Made by a program: the position numbers and the translations under genes | Notes under the pieces: generated by a model | What the model saw: only the letters and a program-made list of their open reading frames with translations | Told to the model about the DNA's origin: nothing | Database searches by the model: none | Assembly (NCBI GenBank): GCA_014656175.1 | Contig: BNBX01000009.1 | Coordinates: forward strand, 186,001 to 250,000 | Length of the DNA stretch: 64,000 nt | Direction of reading: 5' to 3' | From: Streptomyces werraensis | GTDB taxonomy: Bacteria; Actinomycetota; Actinomycetes; Streptomycetales; Streptomycetaceae | Shown: one piece after another, positions 24,611-33,850 of the stretch | Layout of the letters: each line of letters starts with the position of its first letter | Numbering within the stretch: the first letter of the stretch is position 1

Positions 24611-26266
24611 GTGCTGAGCACCATGCAGGACGTACCGCTGCTGATCTCGAGGATCCTGACCCACGGGTCGTCGATCCACGGCACTTCGCAGGTGATCACC
24701 TGGACCGGCGAGGGGGACCCGCAGCGCCGTTCCTACGCGGAGATCGGCTCCCGGGCGGCCCAGCTGGCGCACGCCCTGCGCGAGGATCTCGGCGTCAGCG
24801 GCGACGAGCGGGTCGCCACCCTGATGTGGAACAACGCCGAGCACGTCGAGGCGTACTTCGCGATCCCCTCCATGGGCGCCGTGCTCCACACCCTGAACCT
24901 GCGCCTGCCGGCCGAGCAGCTCGCGTGGATCGTCAACCACGCCGCCGACCGCGTGGTCATCGTCAACGGCTCGCTGATCCCGCTGATCGCTCCGCTGCTG
25001 CCGCACCTCAAGACCGTCGAGCACATCGTCGTCTCCGGACCCGGCGACCGCTCCCCCTTGGCCGACACCCACGTCCAGGTGCACGAGTACGAGGAGCTGA
25101 TCGCGGGACAGCCCGTCGCCTACGACTGGCCGGAGCTGGACGAGCGGTCCGCCGCCGCCATGTGCTACACCTCCGGCACCACCGGCGACCCCAAGGGCGT
25201 GGTGTACAGCCACCGTTCGATCTACCTGCACTCGATGCAGGTCAACATGACCCAGTCGATGGGCCTCACCGACCAGGACACGTCTTTGGTCGTCGTCCCG
25301 CAGTTCCACGTGAACGCCTGGGGCCTGCCGCACGCCACGTTCATGACCGGCGTCAACATGCTGATGCCGGACCGCTTTCTGCAGCCCGTCCCGCTCGCCG
25401 AGATGATCGAGAGCGAGAAGCCGACGCACGCCGCCGCGGTCCCCACCATCTGGCAGGGCCTGCTCGCCGAGCTCACCGCCCGCCCCCGGGACGTCTCCTC
25501 CCTCACCCAGGTGACCATCGGCGGCTCCGCCTGTCCGCCCTCGCTGATGGAGGCGTTCGACAAGCTGGGGATGCGGGTCTGTCACGCCTGGGGCATGACG
25601 GAGACCTCCCCGCTCGGCACGGTCGCCCACCCGCCGGCCCACGCCGTCGGCACCGACGAGGAGTTCGCCTACCGGCTCACCCAGGGCCGCTTCCCGGCCG
25701 GCGTCGAGGCCCGCCTCACCGGCCCCGGCGGCGAGCGCCTCCCCTGGGACGGCGAGTCCGCGGGCGAGCTGGAGGTGCGCGGCCCCTGGATCGCGGGCGC
25801 CTACTACAACGGCCCGGACGCAGAACCGCTGCGCCCGGCCGACAAGTTCAGCGAGGACGGCTGGCTCAAGACCGGCGACGTCGGCACCATCAGCGCCGAC
25901 GGCTTCCTCACCCTGACCGACCGCGCCAAGGACGTCATCAAGTCGGGCGGCGAGTGGATCTCCTCGGTGGAGCTGGAGAACGCGCTGATGGCGCACCCGG
26001 ACGTCGCCGAGGCCGCCGTGGTCGCCGTCCCCGACGACAAGTGGGGTGAGCGCCCGCTCGCCACGGTCGTCCTCAAGGAAGGCGCCACCGCCGACTTCAC
26101 CACACTGCGCGCCTTTCTCCAGGAGGAGCGGAAGATCGCCAAGTGGCAGTTGCCGGAGCGCTGGACGGTGATCGAGGCGGTGCCGAAGACCAGCGTCGGC
26201 AAGTTCGACAAGAAGGTGCTGCGCCGGCAGTACGCCGAGGGCACGCTGGACGTCACGCAGCTCTGA
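24611..26266 (+). CDS. fadD: long-chain fatty-acid-CoA ligase
   Basis: A 551-residue adenylate-forming enzyme that activates fatty acids to acyl-CoA for degradation or lipid synthesis. Hallmarks: the AMP-binding P-loop YTSGTTGDPKG (~186-196), the middle motif HAWGMTETSPLG, SEDGWLKTGDVG, and the C-terminal hinge/lysine region (RAKDVIKSGGEWISSVELEN, PKTSVGKFDKKVLR). GTG 24611 with GGAGG six bases upstream is preferred over the in-frame ATG at 24551, which lies inside the operator palindrome. Monocistronic, with a shared terminator against the next gene. Confidence 0.92.
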   Translation: MLSTMQDVPLLISRILTHGSSIHGTSQVITWTGEGDPQRRSYAEIGSRAAQLAHALREDLGVSGDERVATLMWNNAEHVEAYFAIPSMGAVLHTLNLRLPAEQLAWIVNHAADRVVIVNGSLIPLIAPLLPHLKTVEHIVVSGPGDRSPLADTHVQVHEYEELIAGQPVAYDWPELDERSAAAMCYTSGTTGDPKGVVYSHRSIYLHSMQVNMTQSMGLTDQDTSLVVVPQFHVNAWGLPHATFMTGVNMLMPDRFLQPVPLAEMIESEKPTHAAAVPTIWQGLLAELTARPRDVSSLTQVTIGGSACPPSLMEAFDKLGMRVCHAWGMTETSPLGTVAHPPAHAVGTDEEFAYRLTQGRFPAGVEARLTGPGGERLPWDGESAGELEVRGPWIAGAYYNGPDAEPLRPADKFSEDGWLKTGDVGTISADGFLTLTDRAKDVIKSGGEWISSVELENALMAHPDVAEAAVVAVPDDKWGERPLATVVLKEGATADFTTLRAFLQEERKIAKWQLPERWTVIEAVPKTSVGKFDKKVLRRQYAEGTLDVTQL

Positions 26267-26287
26267 CCGACGCCCGGTCCCGGACAC

Positions 26288-26330
26288 GCGCCGGGCGGTG
26301 AGCGCGACACCCGCGCCCACCGCCCGGCGC
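26288..26330. terminator. bidirectional terminator between fadD and the PAS protein gene
   Basis: GCGCCGGGCGGTG (26288-26300) pairs perfectly with CACCGCCCGGCGC (26318-26330), between two convergent genes. Confidence 0.85.
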
Positions 26331-26365
26331 GGTGCTGTCCGTGCTCACGACCCGCGCCTGGACCG

Positions 26366-29300
26366 TCAGTTGGTCCCGATCCGCGACAGCAGGTCGACGA
26401 TGCGCTCCTGCACCTCAGGGCTGGTGGACCGCTCCGCGAGGAACAGCACCGTCTCGCCCGAGGCCAGCCGCGGCAGGTCCGCCGCGTCGACGGCGGCCGT
26501 GTAGACGACGAGCGGGGTGCGGGTGAGCTGCCCGTTCGCGCGCAGCCAGTCGACGATGCCTGCCTGCCCGGCCTGGCGGTGCACCTGCATCAGGTCCATC
26601 ACGACCAGGTTCGGCCGGAACTGACCCGCCAGCGTCACCGCGTCGGCGTCACCGGCGGCCCGCGCGACCTGCATCCCGCGCCGTTCCAGCGTCCCGGTCA
26701 GGGCCAGCGCGATCTCCGCGTGCTCCTCGATCAGCAGGACACGGGGCGGGTGCTGCTCGCTGTCGCGCGGCGCGAGCGCCTTCAGCAGGACGGCCGGGTC
26801 GGCGCCGTACGCGGCGTCGCGGGAGGCCTGACCGAGTCCGGCCGTGACCATCACCGGCACCTCCGCCGCGCCCGCCGCCTGTCGCAGCGACTGCAGAGCG
26901 GTACGGGTGATCGGCCCGGTCAGCGGGTCGACGAACAGCGCCGCCGGGAAGGCCGCGATCTGTGCGTCGACCTCCTCACGGGAGTGCACGATCACCGGAC
27001 GGTAGCCGCGGTCGCTCAGCGCCTGCTGCGTCGACACGTCCGGCGCGGGCCACACCAGCAGCCGGCGCGGGTTGTCCAGCGGCTCGGGCGGCAGCTCGTC
27101 GTCCATCGGCTGCGGACGCGGCGGGTCCGCCACCTCCACGGCCCCGCCCGGACCGTCCAGCGGCTCGGGACCCTCGGCGGCGTCCGCGTCCGGCGCCCCT
27201 ATCGCGTACGAGCGTCCGGCGGCCTCGGCGGCCGGCGCGAGCCGGGACTGCCCGGCCGGCGTCGGCGACGCCGCGGGCTGGGCGAGGGCGGCGGCGGGGG
27301 TGCGGTCCTGCTGCGGCGCGTGAGCCTGGCCGGCGGGCGGTACGGGCCCGGTCTGCGGGTGCGGGCGGGCGCCCTGCCCGGCGCCGGGGGCCTGCCCGCC
27401 GGAGGTCTGGCCGTTCGCCGCGGCCTGGTCGCTGCGGGTGCCGAGCTTGCGGCGGCGGCCGGAACCGCCCGGCTGGTGCGGGGGCGGCGTGGCCGACGCC
27501 GACGGCTGCTGGACCTGGGCGGCCTGCCGGTTGAACGGCACGCCCTGGCCCAGCGTCCGCACGCTGAACGCACGGCCCTGTGTCGAGTCGGGGTCCACCG
27601 GCGCGGCGGCCTCCGCGGGCAGCGGCTGGGCGGCCGGCCGGGCCGGCGCGGGCGCGCCCTCGGGCGGCAACGGGGTGCCACCCGACGGCGTGGGCTGCGG
27701 CGCGTTCGGTGCGGGCGCCGCACCGCCGCCGGAGGTGTCACCGGCGGTGGGCCACTGCTGCGGGGCCGGCGTCCCGCCGGGCGGGGTTGCCGCGCCCGGC
27801 ACGGTCGGGGCGGGCGCCTCGGCGGGAAGCGGCTGGGCCGGAGGGAGCGGGGCCGCGGCGGCCGGCGGGGGCGCCGGCCCCCACTGCTCGGGAGCCCCGG
27901 GCGCCTGCGCGGTGTCGGCGGGCGGGGCGACCGCGCGCCGACGGCGGCCGGTGGGCGCGCTGGTGGGGTGCGGCTGCGGCGGGGTGTGGTCCTCGGACTG
28001 GTCCACCGGAACGGCGGCGTGCTGCCCGGCATCGGCGACGGGTCCGCCCCCCGGTGCGGGAGCGGGGGCGGGGTGCGCACCCGCCTGGGGCGCCGGGGCG
28101 ACGGCCTGGGCTGCCTGAGCGGCGGCGTCGGCCGGCTGCGGGGCCTGCGGGTGCGGATGCGGCGGAACGGGCTGAGGCGCCTGCGCGCCGGGCCCGGCCG
28201 GCTGGAGACCCGGCGCGGCGGGCTGGGGTGCGGGCTGCGCGTTCGGGCCGACGGGCCGGAGGTGGGGTCCGGCCGCCTGGGGCGCGGTCGGCTGCGGCGC
28301 ATGCCGGTTCGGCGGGACCGGCTGCGCGTTCGGGTCGGCGGGGTGGAGGTTCGGCCCGGCCGCCTGGGGCGCGGCCTGCTGGTTCGGCGGCACAGGCTGC
28401 GGAGCCCGCGGGTGCGCGCCCACGGGCTGAAGGCCCGGCGCGGCGGGCTGAGGAGGGGGCCCGGCGGGCTGAGGAGCGGGCCCGGCGGGCTGAGGAGCGG
28501 GCCCGGCGGCGGGTGCGTTCGGCGGTACCGGCCGCTGCGCGTCGGGCCCGACCGGCTGCGCACCGGGCGCGCCCGCGGCAGCGGCGTTCGGCCCGGCGGC
28601 CTGCTGATGCGCAGGTACGGCCTGACCCGCGGCGGGAACCACAGGCTGCGGAGCCGGACCGGCGGCCACCCCGTTCGGCACGGCACCCGGCGCCACGGGC
28701 GTGACCCCCTGGGCACCCGGGAGTTCCTGACCCCCCGGCACCTGACCCGGCGCCACGGGGGCCTGCGGAGCCGTCGGCGGCACCTGCGCGGCGACCTGCT
28801 GCCCTGCGACCTGCTGCCCCGCGGCCTCGGCCTGCGCCGCCTGCCCCGCCTGCTCGTCCTGGTCCGCCCCGGCCGGCGGCAGCGCGAACACCGTGCGCGG
28901 CGCGGCCTCCTGCGCCGCAGCCCGCTCGTTCGCGGCGGCCAGCGCACGCCGGCGCCGTCCGGTCGGCTGCGGCTGCTGATCCGGTCCCGTGCCCTGGGCG
29001 GGCACGTGCACGGCGACCGCGCCGGGCGCGCCGTTCGCCTCGCCGGCCGCGGGCAGCGCCGGCGCGAGCGCCTGCTGCTCACCGGCCGCGCGCCGGGCCC
29101 GGCGTCCGGACGGCGAGGGCACACCCTGCGGCGGTACGGTCCCGCCCAGGCCCGTGTTGGAGGCCGCGGCGCCCGCCGCGTGCTCGGCCGCGGTGACGAC
29201 GGCGCCCTCGGACACCCCCGCCCCTGCCGCCGGTCCGGCGAGTTCGACCTCGGCACCCGCCGCGCCCGCCGCGTCCTCGGCAGGACGGCCACGCCGCCGC

Positions 29301-31249
29301 CCGGTTCCGCCGGACACGGCCGCGTCCTCACCGGACGCCTGGGCCGGAAGCTGCGCCTGCGCCGGCGCGGCCTCGGCCGGAGCCGCCCGCCGCCTGCGCC
29401 GCCCGGTGGGCTGAGACGCCTGCGCGGCCGGAGCCGCCGGAGCCTCGCCGTCGCCGTCGGGCACCTCGCTCTCCAGGAACGCGTCGACGGACGCGCGCCG
29501 CGCCCGGCGTCGCCCTCCGGCCGGGACGGGTTCGGCGGGAGCGGCCGCCTCCTCGGCCTGCGGGGCCGCCTCCCGCGGTACGGATCCCGCCCCGCCGCCG
29601 ATCGGCACCTCGAGGACGAACGCGCTGCCGCTCATCCCCGGCACCTCGTGCGTCTGGAGCACCCCGCCGTGCGCCCGGACGATTCCCCGCACGATCGGCT
29701 CGTGCACCGGGTCGCCGCCGCTGTACGGGCCGCGCACCTCGATGCGGACGACCTCGCCGCGCTGGGCCGCCGCGACGACCACCGTGTTGTCCAGGTAACC
29801 GCCCGCCGACAGGGGCGTGTTGCCGGTCGCGTCGACGCCCGCGACGTCCGCGACCAGATGGGCGAGGGCGGTGGCGAGCAGACGCGCGTCCACCTCGGCC
29901 TCGATGGGCGGCGCGTGCACCGCGAACTGCACCCGGCCGGGGCCGATCAGCTCCACGGCGCCGTCGACGCCGGCCGCGACGACCGCGTCGAGCATCACCT
30001 TCGTACGGGCGATCTCCTCGGTGCCGGAGTCGAGACGCTGGTAACCGAGGACGTTGTCGATGAGGGTGGTGATGCGGGAGTAGCCGGCCGACAGGTGGTG
30101 GAGCACCTGGTTCGCCTCGGGCCACAGCTGGCCCGCGTCGTCGGCGGCGAGCGCGGCCAGTTCGCGGCGCAGCTCGTCGAGCGGGCCGCGCAGGGAACGG
30201 CCGAGGAGGGTGAGCAGCTGTTCGTGCCGGGCGGCGAGGGCCTCGTAGCGGTCCTTCTCGCGCTCGCCGAGGGCCGCGTACCGCTCCTCGTACGCGGCGA
30301 GTTCCTCCGCGTGCTTCTCGCGGAGCTCCTCCACCTCGGTGACGTGGCTCTGGCGCAGGGCGGTCAGCTCGGAGCCGTGCTCCTCGGCGAGCCGCTCCAG
30401 CTCCTCGGCGTGCTCCCGCTCGGCGTCCTCCTTCTCCTTGAGCAGCGCGTCGTAGGGGCGGCGGTCCAGGAAGGTCATGACCGCGCCGACGAGCTGGTCG
30501 CCGTCGCGCACCGGGGCGGTGGTGAGGTCGACCGGCAGCTTGTCGCCGTTCTTGGCGTAGAGGACCTGGCCGCGCACGCGGTGCTTGCGGCCGGAGCGCA
30601 GGGTGTCGGCGAGCGGGGACTCGGAGTACGGGAACGGGGAGCCGTCCGCGCGCGAGTGGAGCACGAGGGTGTGCAGCTCGCGTCCGCCGAGTTCACCGGC
30701 CCGGTAGCCGAGGATCTGGGCGGCGGCCGGGTTGACCAGGACGATCCGCCCGTCGGTGTCGGTGCCGACGACGCCCTCGGAGGCGGCCCGCAGGATCATC
30801 TCCGTCTGCCGCTGCGACCGGGCGAGTTCGGCCTCGGTGTCGACGGTGCCGGAGAGGTCCCGGACGACGAGCATCAGCAGCTCGTCGCCGGTGTAGCCGT
30901 AGCTGTCGTAGGTGTGCTGCGTGTTCTCGAGGTTGGCGCTGGTGACCTCGACGGGGAACTCGGTGCCGTCGGTCCGCCGGGCGGTCATCCGGGTCGGCTT
31001 GGTGCGTGCGCGCGGGTCGATGTGGTCGGGCCGCCGCATGGAGCCGGGGATGAGCTTGCTGTCGAACTCCGGCAGCAGGTCCAGCAGCCCGCGCCCCACC
31101 AGGGCGGTGCCCGGCGCCTCGAAGGCCTCGAGCGCGATGGTGTTGGCGTTGACGACGGTCCCGTTGGCGTTGACCAGCACCAGGGCGTCGGGAAGCGCGT
31201 CCAGTATGGCTGCGAGGCGAGCAGCGCCTCGGGATGGCCTGCTGCTCAC
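26366..31249 (-). CDS. giant PAS / degenerate histidine kinase / receiver protein
   Basis: A 1627-residue cytoplasmic signalling protein. Order: PAS (~15-100), PAS (~145-255, GVVGTDTDGRIVLVNPAAAQ), coiled coil (~265-340, Glu-rich HAEELERLAEEHG), a dimerisation-like helix (~350), an ATPase-like domain to ~550, an ~835-residue Pro/Ala/Gln/Gly linker with GRRRR patches, and two receiver-like domains (~1395-1500 and ~1501-1627). The phosphoacceptor His is Arg in GRSLRGPLDELRR (His expected two residues before LRGPL), and N and G1 boxes are not recognisable, so it is probably a pseudokinase. The last receiver keeps NLVVMDLMQ. GTG 31249 follows GGAGG at nine bases. Confidence 0.85.
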   Translation of the reverse strand: MSSRPSRGAARLAAILDALPDALVLVNANGTVVNANTIALEAFEAPGTALVGRGLLDLLPEFDSKLIPGSMRRPDHIDPRARTKPTRMTARRTDGTEFPVEVTSANLENTQHTYDSYGYTGDELLMLVVRDLSGTVDTEAELARSQRQTEMILRAASEGVVGTDTDGRIVLVNPAAAQILGYRAGELGGRELHTLVLHSRADGSPFPYSESPLADTLRSGRKHRVRGQVLYAKNGDKLPVDLTTAPVRDGDQLVGAVMTFLDRRPYDALLKEKEDAEREHAEELERLAEEHGSELTALRQSHVTEVEELREKHAEELAAYEERYAALGEREKDRYEALAARHEQLLTLLGRSLRGPLDELRRELAALAADDAGQLWPEANQVLHHLSAGYSRITTLIDNVLGYQRLDSGTEEIARTKVMLDAVVAAGVDGAVELIGPGRVQFAVHAPPIEAEVDARLLATALAHLVADVAGVDATGNTPLSAGGYLDNTVVVAAAQRGEVVRIEVRGPYSGGDPVHEPIVRGIVRAHGGVLQTHEVPGMSGSAFVLEVPIGGGAGSVPREAAPQAEEAAAPAEPVPAGGRRRARRASVDAFLESEVPDGDGEAPAAPAAQASQPTGRRRRRAAPAEAAPAQAQLPAQASGEDAAVSGGTGRRRGRPAEDAAGAAGAEVELAGPAAGAGVSEGAVVTAAEHAAGAAASNTGLGGTVPPQGVPSPSGRRARRAAGEQQALAPALPAAGEANGAPGAVAVHVPAQGTGPDQQPQPTGRRRRALAAANERAAAQEAAPRTVFALPPAGADQDEQAGQAAQAEAAGQQVAGQQVAAQVPPTAPQAPVAPGQVPGGQELPGAQGVTPVAPGAVPNGVAAGPAPQPVVPAAGQAVPAHQQAAGPNAAAAGAPGAQPVGPDAQRPVPPNAPAAGPAPQPAGPAPQPAGPPPQPAAPGLQPVGAHPRAPQPVPPNQQAAPQAAGPNLHPADPNAQPVPPNRHAPQPTAPQAAGPHLRPVGPNAQPAPQPAAPGLQPAGPGAQAPQPVPPHPHPQAPQPADAAAQAAQAVAPAPQAGAHPAPAPAPGGGPVADAGQHAAVPVDQSEDHTPPQPHPTSAPTGRRRRAVAPPADTAQAPGAPEQWGPAPPPAAAAPLPPAQPLPAEAPAPTVPGAATPPGGTPAPQQWPTAGDTSGGGAAPAPNAPQPTPSGGTPLPPEGAPAPARPAAQPLPAEAAAPVDPDSTQGRAFSVRTLGQGVPFNRQAAQVQQPSASATPPPHQPGGSGRRRKLGTRSDQAAANGQTSGGQAPGAGQGARPHPQTGPVPPAGQAHAPQQDRTPAAALAQPAASPTPAGQSRLAPAAEAAGRSYAIGAPDADAAEGPEPLDGPGGAVEVADPPRPQPMDDELPPEPLDNPRRLLVWPAPDVSTQQALSDRGYRPVIVHSREEVDAQIAAFPAALFVDPLTGPITRTALQSLRQAAGAAEVPVMVTAGLGQASRDAAYGADPAVLLKALAPRDSEQHPPRVLLIEEHAEIALALTGTLERRGMQVARAAGDADAVTLAGQFRPNLVVMDLMQVHRQAGQAGIVDWLRANGQLTRTPLVVYTAAVDAADLPRLASGETVLFLAERSTSPEVQERIVDLLSRIGTN

Positions 31250-31465
31250 GAGACGCTTCCTCCCTGTTACCGCGACGTGCCGACCGCTCGGGCCATCTTG
31301 CCAACGGGCCCGCAACGTGTCACGGGAGGGAGTCTAAGGGCTGGGGGTGCGCCGGGGACGCCGGATGGGACGCACATCGCACCCCGAGGTGACGGTGATG
31401 TGACGCCCGGTACGTCCGCGACCGCGCCTGCCTGGGCCGACGCGCCGTGAACCTTCGCGGGACCT

Positions 31466-31951
31466 TTACGCCCCGGGCGCACCCTGCGTCCGGCCCGCGT
31501 CGGGCAGCAGCGGCACCAGCCGGTCCCACCGCTCGATCGCGCACCCGTTCGTCCGGTCGTACGCCGCGTCGACGCGGCGGCCCGCCCAGGTGCCGGTGAT
31601 CCGGGCGGTGGCGGGGCCGCCGTACTGCATGGTGCACACGGCGTCCTCCGGCACCGGCGCGAAGGCGTCCCGCCCCCACCGCGTCCGGCGCTCGACGGCC
31701 GCGCAGGCGCCGTCCGGGTCGGGATGCGTCCCGCCGCTCGGCCGGCACCGCACCTCGTACGTCCCGTCCGCCCCGCCGCCCGCGTGCCGGACGGTGACGG
31801 TGAGCCGGTCGCCGGCCGGCGCCGCCTCCCCGGCCCGCGCAGGGGAGGGGGACGCGGCGAGCGGGGCGAGGACCGCGACGAGCGCGGCGCCCACGGCGAG
31901 GAGCCGCGGCCGCGTGGACGATGAGGAAGGCAACGGAGACAGGGAAGTCAT
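31466..31951 (-). CDS. SSI-like (subtilisin inhibitor family) secreted protein
   Basis: A 161-residue exported protein. A signal peptide (RLLAVGAALVAVLAPLAASP, cut near ARAGEA) precedes a ~120-residue domain with the subtilisin-inhibitor pattern: LTVTVRHAGG, CRPSGGTHPDPDGACAAV, DAVCTMQYGG, ARITGTWAGRRVDAAYDRTNG and CAIERW, giving two disulfide pairs. It should inhibit extracellular serine proteases; the reactive-loop residue is in the CTMQY area. Start ATG 31951 lacks a clear ribosome site. Leftward, divergent from the tRNA-Ser(GCU). Confidence 0.85.
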   Translation of the reverse strand: MTSLSPLPSSSSTRPRLLAVGAALVAVLAPLAASPSPARAGEAAPAGDRLTVTVRHAGGGADGTYEVRCRPSGGTHPDPDGACAAVERRTRWGRDAFAPVPEDAVCTMQYGGPATARITGTWAGRRVDAAYDRTNGCAIERWDRLVPLLPDAGRTQGAPGA

Positions 31952-32129
31952 GCCGTGATCAACGCGCCGGAACGCCGGACGTTGCGCCACGACGGCGTGC
32001 CGGTCGTCAGGACTTTGCTCTGCGGGCTCCCCGCCTAGTACCGTGGGGGGCGATTGGTGACACCCCACACGGTTGTGTCATCATCGGCACGCACCACCCA
32101 CTCGCGCCCGCGCGCAGCAGGTTGTGCAT

Positions 32130-32220
32130 GGAGGCGTCGCCTAGTCCGGTCTATGGCGCCGCACTGCTAATGCGGTTTGGGCCTTAAAGCCCATCGAGGG
32201 TTCAAATCCCTCCGCCTCCG
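32130..32220 (+). tRNA. tRNA-Ser(GCU)
   Basis: 91 nt. Acceptor GGAGGCG pairs with CGCCTCC (32213-32219), discriminator G. The anticodon loop CTGCTAA gives GCT. Long variable arm of type II tRNA, T-loop GGTTCAAATCC. Uninterrupted, no attachment-site duplication seen. Confidence 0.95.
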
Positions 32221-32230
32221 CCCCGATCAC

Positions 32231-32259
32231 GAAGCCCCGGCCCCAGCGGCCGGGGCTTC
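32231..32259 (+). terminator. terminator of tRNA-Ser(GCU)
   Basis: GAAGCCCCGGCC (32231-32242) and GGCCGGGGCTTC (32248-32259) form a perfect 12-bp stem with a 5-base loop, followed by GTCGTT. Confidence 0.85.
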
Positions 32260-32416
32260 GTCGTTCCCTCGCCGTTCGTGCCCGATAGCGCGTTTTCGCA
32301 GGTCACAAGGGGTAGGGCAATCGGATTTCACATGGCGGCGGCAGTCATGTAATGTTCTTCCTGTCGCCGCGAGCGGGCCGAAAGGGCCGGGAGCGGCGAG
32401 GCAAATGAAGAGACAA

Positions 32417-32489
32417 GCACTCGTAGCTTAACGGATAGAGCATCTGACTACGGATCAGAAGGTTGCAGGTTCGAATCCTGCCGAGTGCA
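32417..32489 (+). tRNA. tRNA-Arg(ACG)
   Basis: 73 nt. Acceptor GCACTCG pairs with CGAGTGC (32482-32488), discriminator A. The anticodon loop CTACGGA gives ACG, whose A34 must be deaminated to inosine by TadA, encoded at 60848-61342 in this window. T-loop GGTTCGAATCC. Confidence 0.95.
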
Positions 32490-32498
32490 CACAGGTGA

Positions 32499-32524
32499 GA
32501 GGCCCCGGAGAGATCCGGGGCCTC
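32499..32524 (+). terminator. terminator of tRNA-Arg(ACG)
   Basis: GAGGCCCCGGA and TCCGGGGCCTC form an 11-bp stem with a 4-base loop, followed by TTGCGTT. Confidence 0.85.
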
Positions 32525-32643
32525 TTGCGTTGCCGGGGCGTACAGCAGCGCAGTACGGCAACCGCGTCCGCCGTTGCCGCCCATGACGTCGGACAGTTTG
32601 CCGATCGCGGCCCGGACTGACGGGCCGCCTGAGGCGGATCGCG

Positions 32644-33675
32644 TCAGGCGTGCAGGACGACCTTTCCGGCGACGGTGCCGGACTCGGCCAGCCGCATCGC
32701 CTCGGCGGCCCCGGTGAGGGGCAGTTCGGCGGCGATGTGGGCGGTGATGTCACCGCGCCCGAGGGCTTCGAAGACCTCGGTGAGGTCGGTGCGCAGCCGG
32801 GCGCGGAAACGGTCGCGGTTCAGGGCTCGGCCGGCCCAGACGTTGAAGAAGTAGGCGCGGCGGCGGTTGGGCAGGGCGTTCCACAGCCAGACCCGACCGA
32901 GGAGCTTGAGGACGGGCCACTGCTTGGAGCCCTCGTCGTCGCGGGTGGAGGCGCTGCCGTAGGAGACGAGGGTGCCGCCGGGCGCGAGCAGGCGCCAGGA
33001 GTCGATGATGCCGCGGCCGCCGACGTGATCGAAGACGGCGTTCACGCCGCGCGGGGCGAGCTCGCGGACGCGATCGGGGATGTCCTCGCCGCGGTAGTCG
33101 ATCGGGCTCACCCCCCGCTCCCGCAGGGCGGCGTGGTGGCGCACGGACGCGGTGCCGATCACCTTCGCTCCCGCGGCCTGCGCGAGCTGGACGAGGACGG
33201 AGCCGACGCCGCCGTTGGCGCCGTGCACCAGGACGGTCTGCCCCGCGCGGACGCGGGCCTTGCGGTGCAGCATCTGCCATGCCGTGATGCCGTTGATCAC
33301 CACGGTCTCGGCCTCCGCCGCACTGATCCCCTCCGGGACCGGCACGACATCGGCGGCGTCGACGACCACGTGGCTGGCCCAGCCGCCGACCTTCAGCAGT
33401 ACGGCCACCCGGCTGCCGACCAGCGTGGGATCGACACCGTCGCCGGCCTCCGAAACCGTGCCGACCAGGTCGTAGCCGGGGACGAAGGGGAAGGGCGGCT
33501 GGTCGTAGTAACGGCCGCGGCGCATCTGCTGCTCGGCGAAGGAGACACCGGTCGCCTCCATGCGGATGACCACCTCTCCCGGCCCGGCGCTGGGGACGGC
33601 ACCCCGCCGCACCTGCAGTCCCTCCGGCTCGACCTTGCCCGGCAGTACGACCTCGATCATTTCTGCGGCGTTCAT
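32644..33675 (-). CDS. MDR-family (quinone oxidoreductase-like) NADPH dehydrogenase
   Basis: A 343-residue medium-chain reductase. A GroES-like N-terminal half (GPGEVVIRMEATGVSFAEQ, FVPGYDLVGTVSEAG) is followed by the Rossmann cofactor site VLVHGANGGVGSVLVQLAQ (~150-168). Catalytic zinc ligands are absent, so it is of the zinc-free quinone reductase type; substrate unknown. ATG 33675 is chosen because GGAGG lies five bases before it; an ATG at 33696 would add seven residues. Divergent from a TetR gene that probably represses it, with palindromic sequence between. Confidence 0.9.
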   Translation of the reverse strand: MNAAEMIEVVLPGKVEPEGLQVRRGAVPSAGPGEVVIRMEATGVSFAEQQMRRGRYYDQPPFPFVPGYDLVGTVSEAGDGVDPTLVGSRVAVLLKVGGWASHVVVDAADVVPVPEGISAAEAETVVINGITAWQMLHRKARVRAGQTVLVHGANGGVGSVLVQLAQAAGAKVIGTASVRHHAALRERGVSPIDYRGEDIPDRVRELAPRGVNAVFDHVGGRGIIDSWRLLAPGGTLVSYGSASTRDDEGSKQWPVLKLLGRVWLWNALPNRRRAYFFNVWAGRALNRDRFRARLRTDLTEVFEALGRGDITAHIAAELPLTGAAEAMRLAESGTVAGKVVLHA

Positions 33676-33757
33676 GGCGGCCTCCATCGACTCCATCGAA
33701 TTCGTTAGCGGGTGGTGCGTTAGTTAGAAGCTATAACTCACCGCAGTGACAGTCAAG

Positions 33758-33789
33758 CACGTTCGTAATAGGGTCTAACTACGAGCGTG
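33758..33789. promoter_or_regulatory. probable TetR operator between reductase and TetR genes
   Basis: A 32-bp inverted repeat: CACGTTCGTA (33758-33767) and TACGAGCGTG (33780-33789), with two mismatches. A second imperfect repeat, GTTAGTTAGAAGC with TATAACTCAC, lies nearer the reductase start. Both are in the AT-rich divergent promoter. Confidence 0.55.
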
Positions 33790-33850
33790 CGGGAAGCCCG
33801 CTCACCCGGACCACGGAAGCCGGCGAACACGACAGGGAAGGGATGAGCAC

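Noticed and set aside
27200..29560. Low-complexity Pro/Gln repeats as a possible mobile or CRISPR-like repeat
   Set aside because: The repeats are in-frame protein repeats of the PAS protein linker with no regular spacer structure. No CRISPR array was seen anywhere in the window.
26366..31450. Very long plus-strand open frame of more than 1600 codons opposite the PAS protein gene
   Set aside because: It is a mirror of the high-GC gene on the minus strand (Arg/Gly/Leu-rich, no domains). The minus-strand product has clear PAS and receiver domains.
32130..32489. Second integration site at tRNA-Ser(GCU)/tRNA-Arg, and one at tRNA-Ser(CGA) 60718-60802
   Set aside because: No direct repeat of any of these tRNA 3' ends, and no integrase gene, was found near them.
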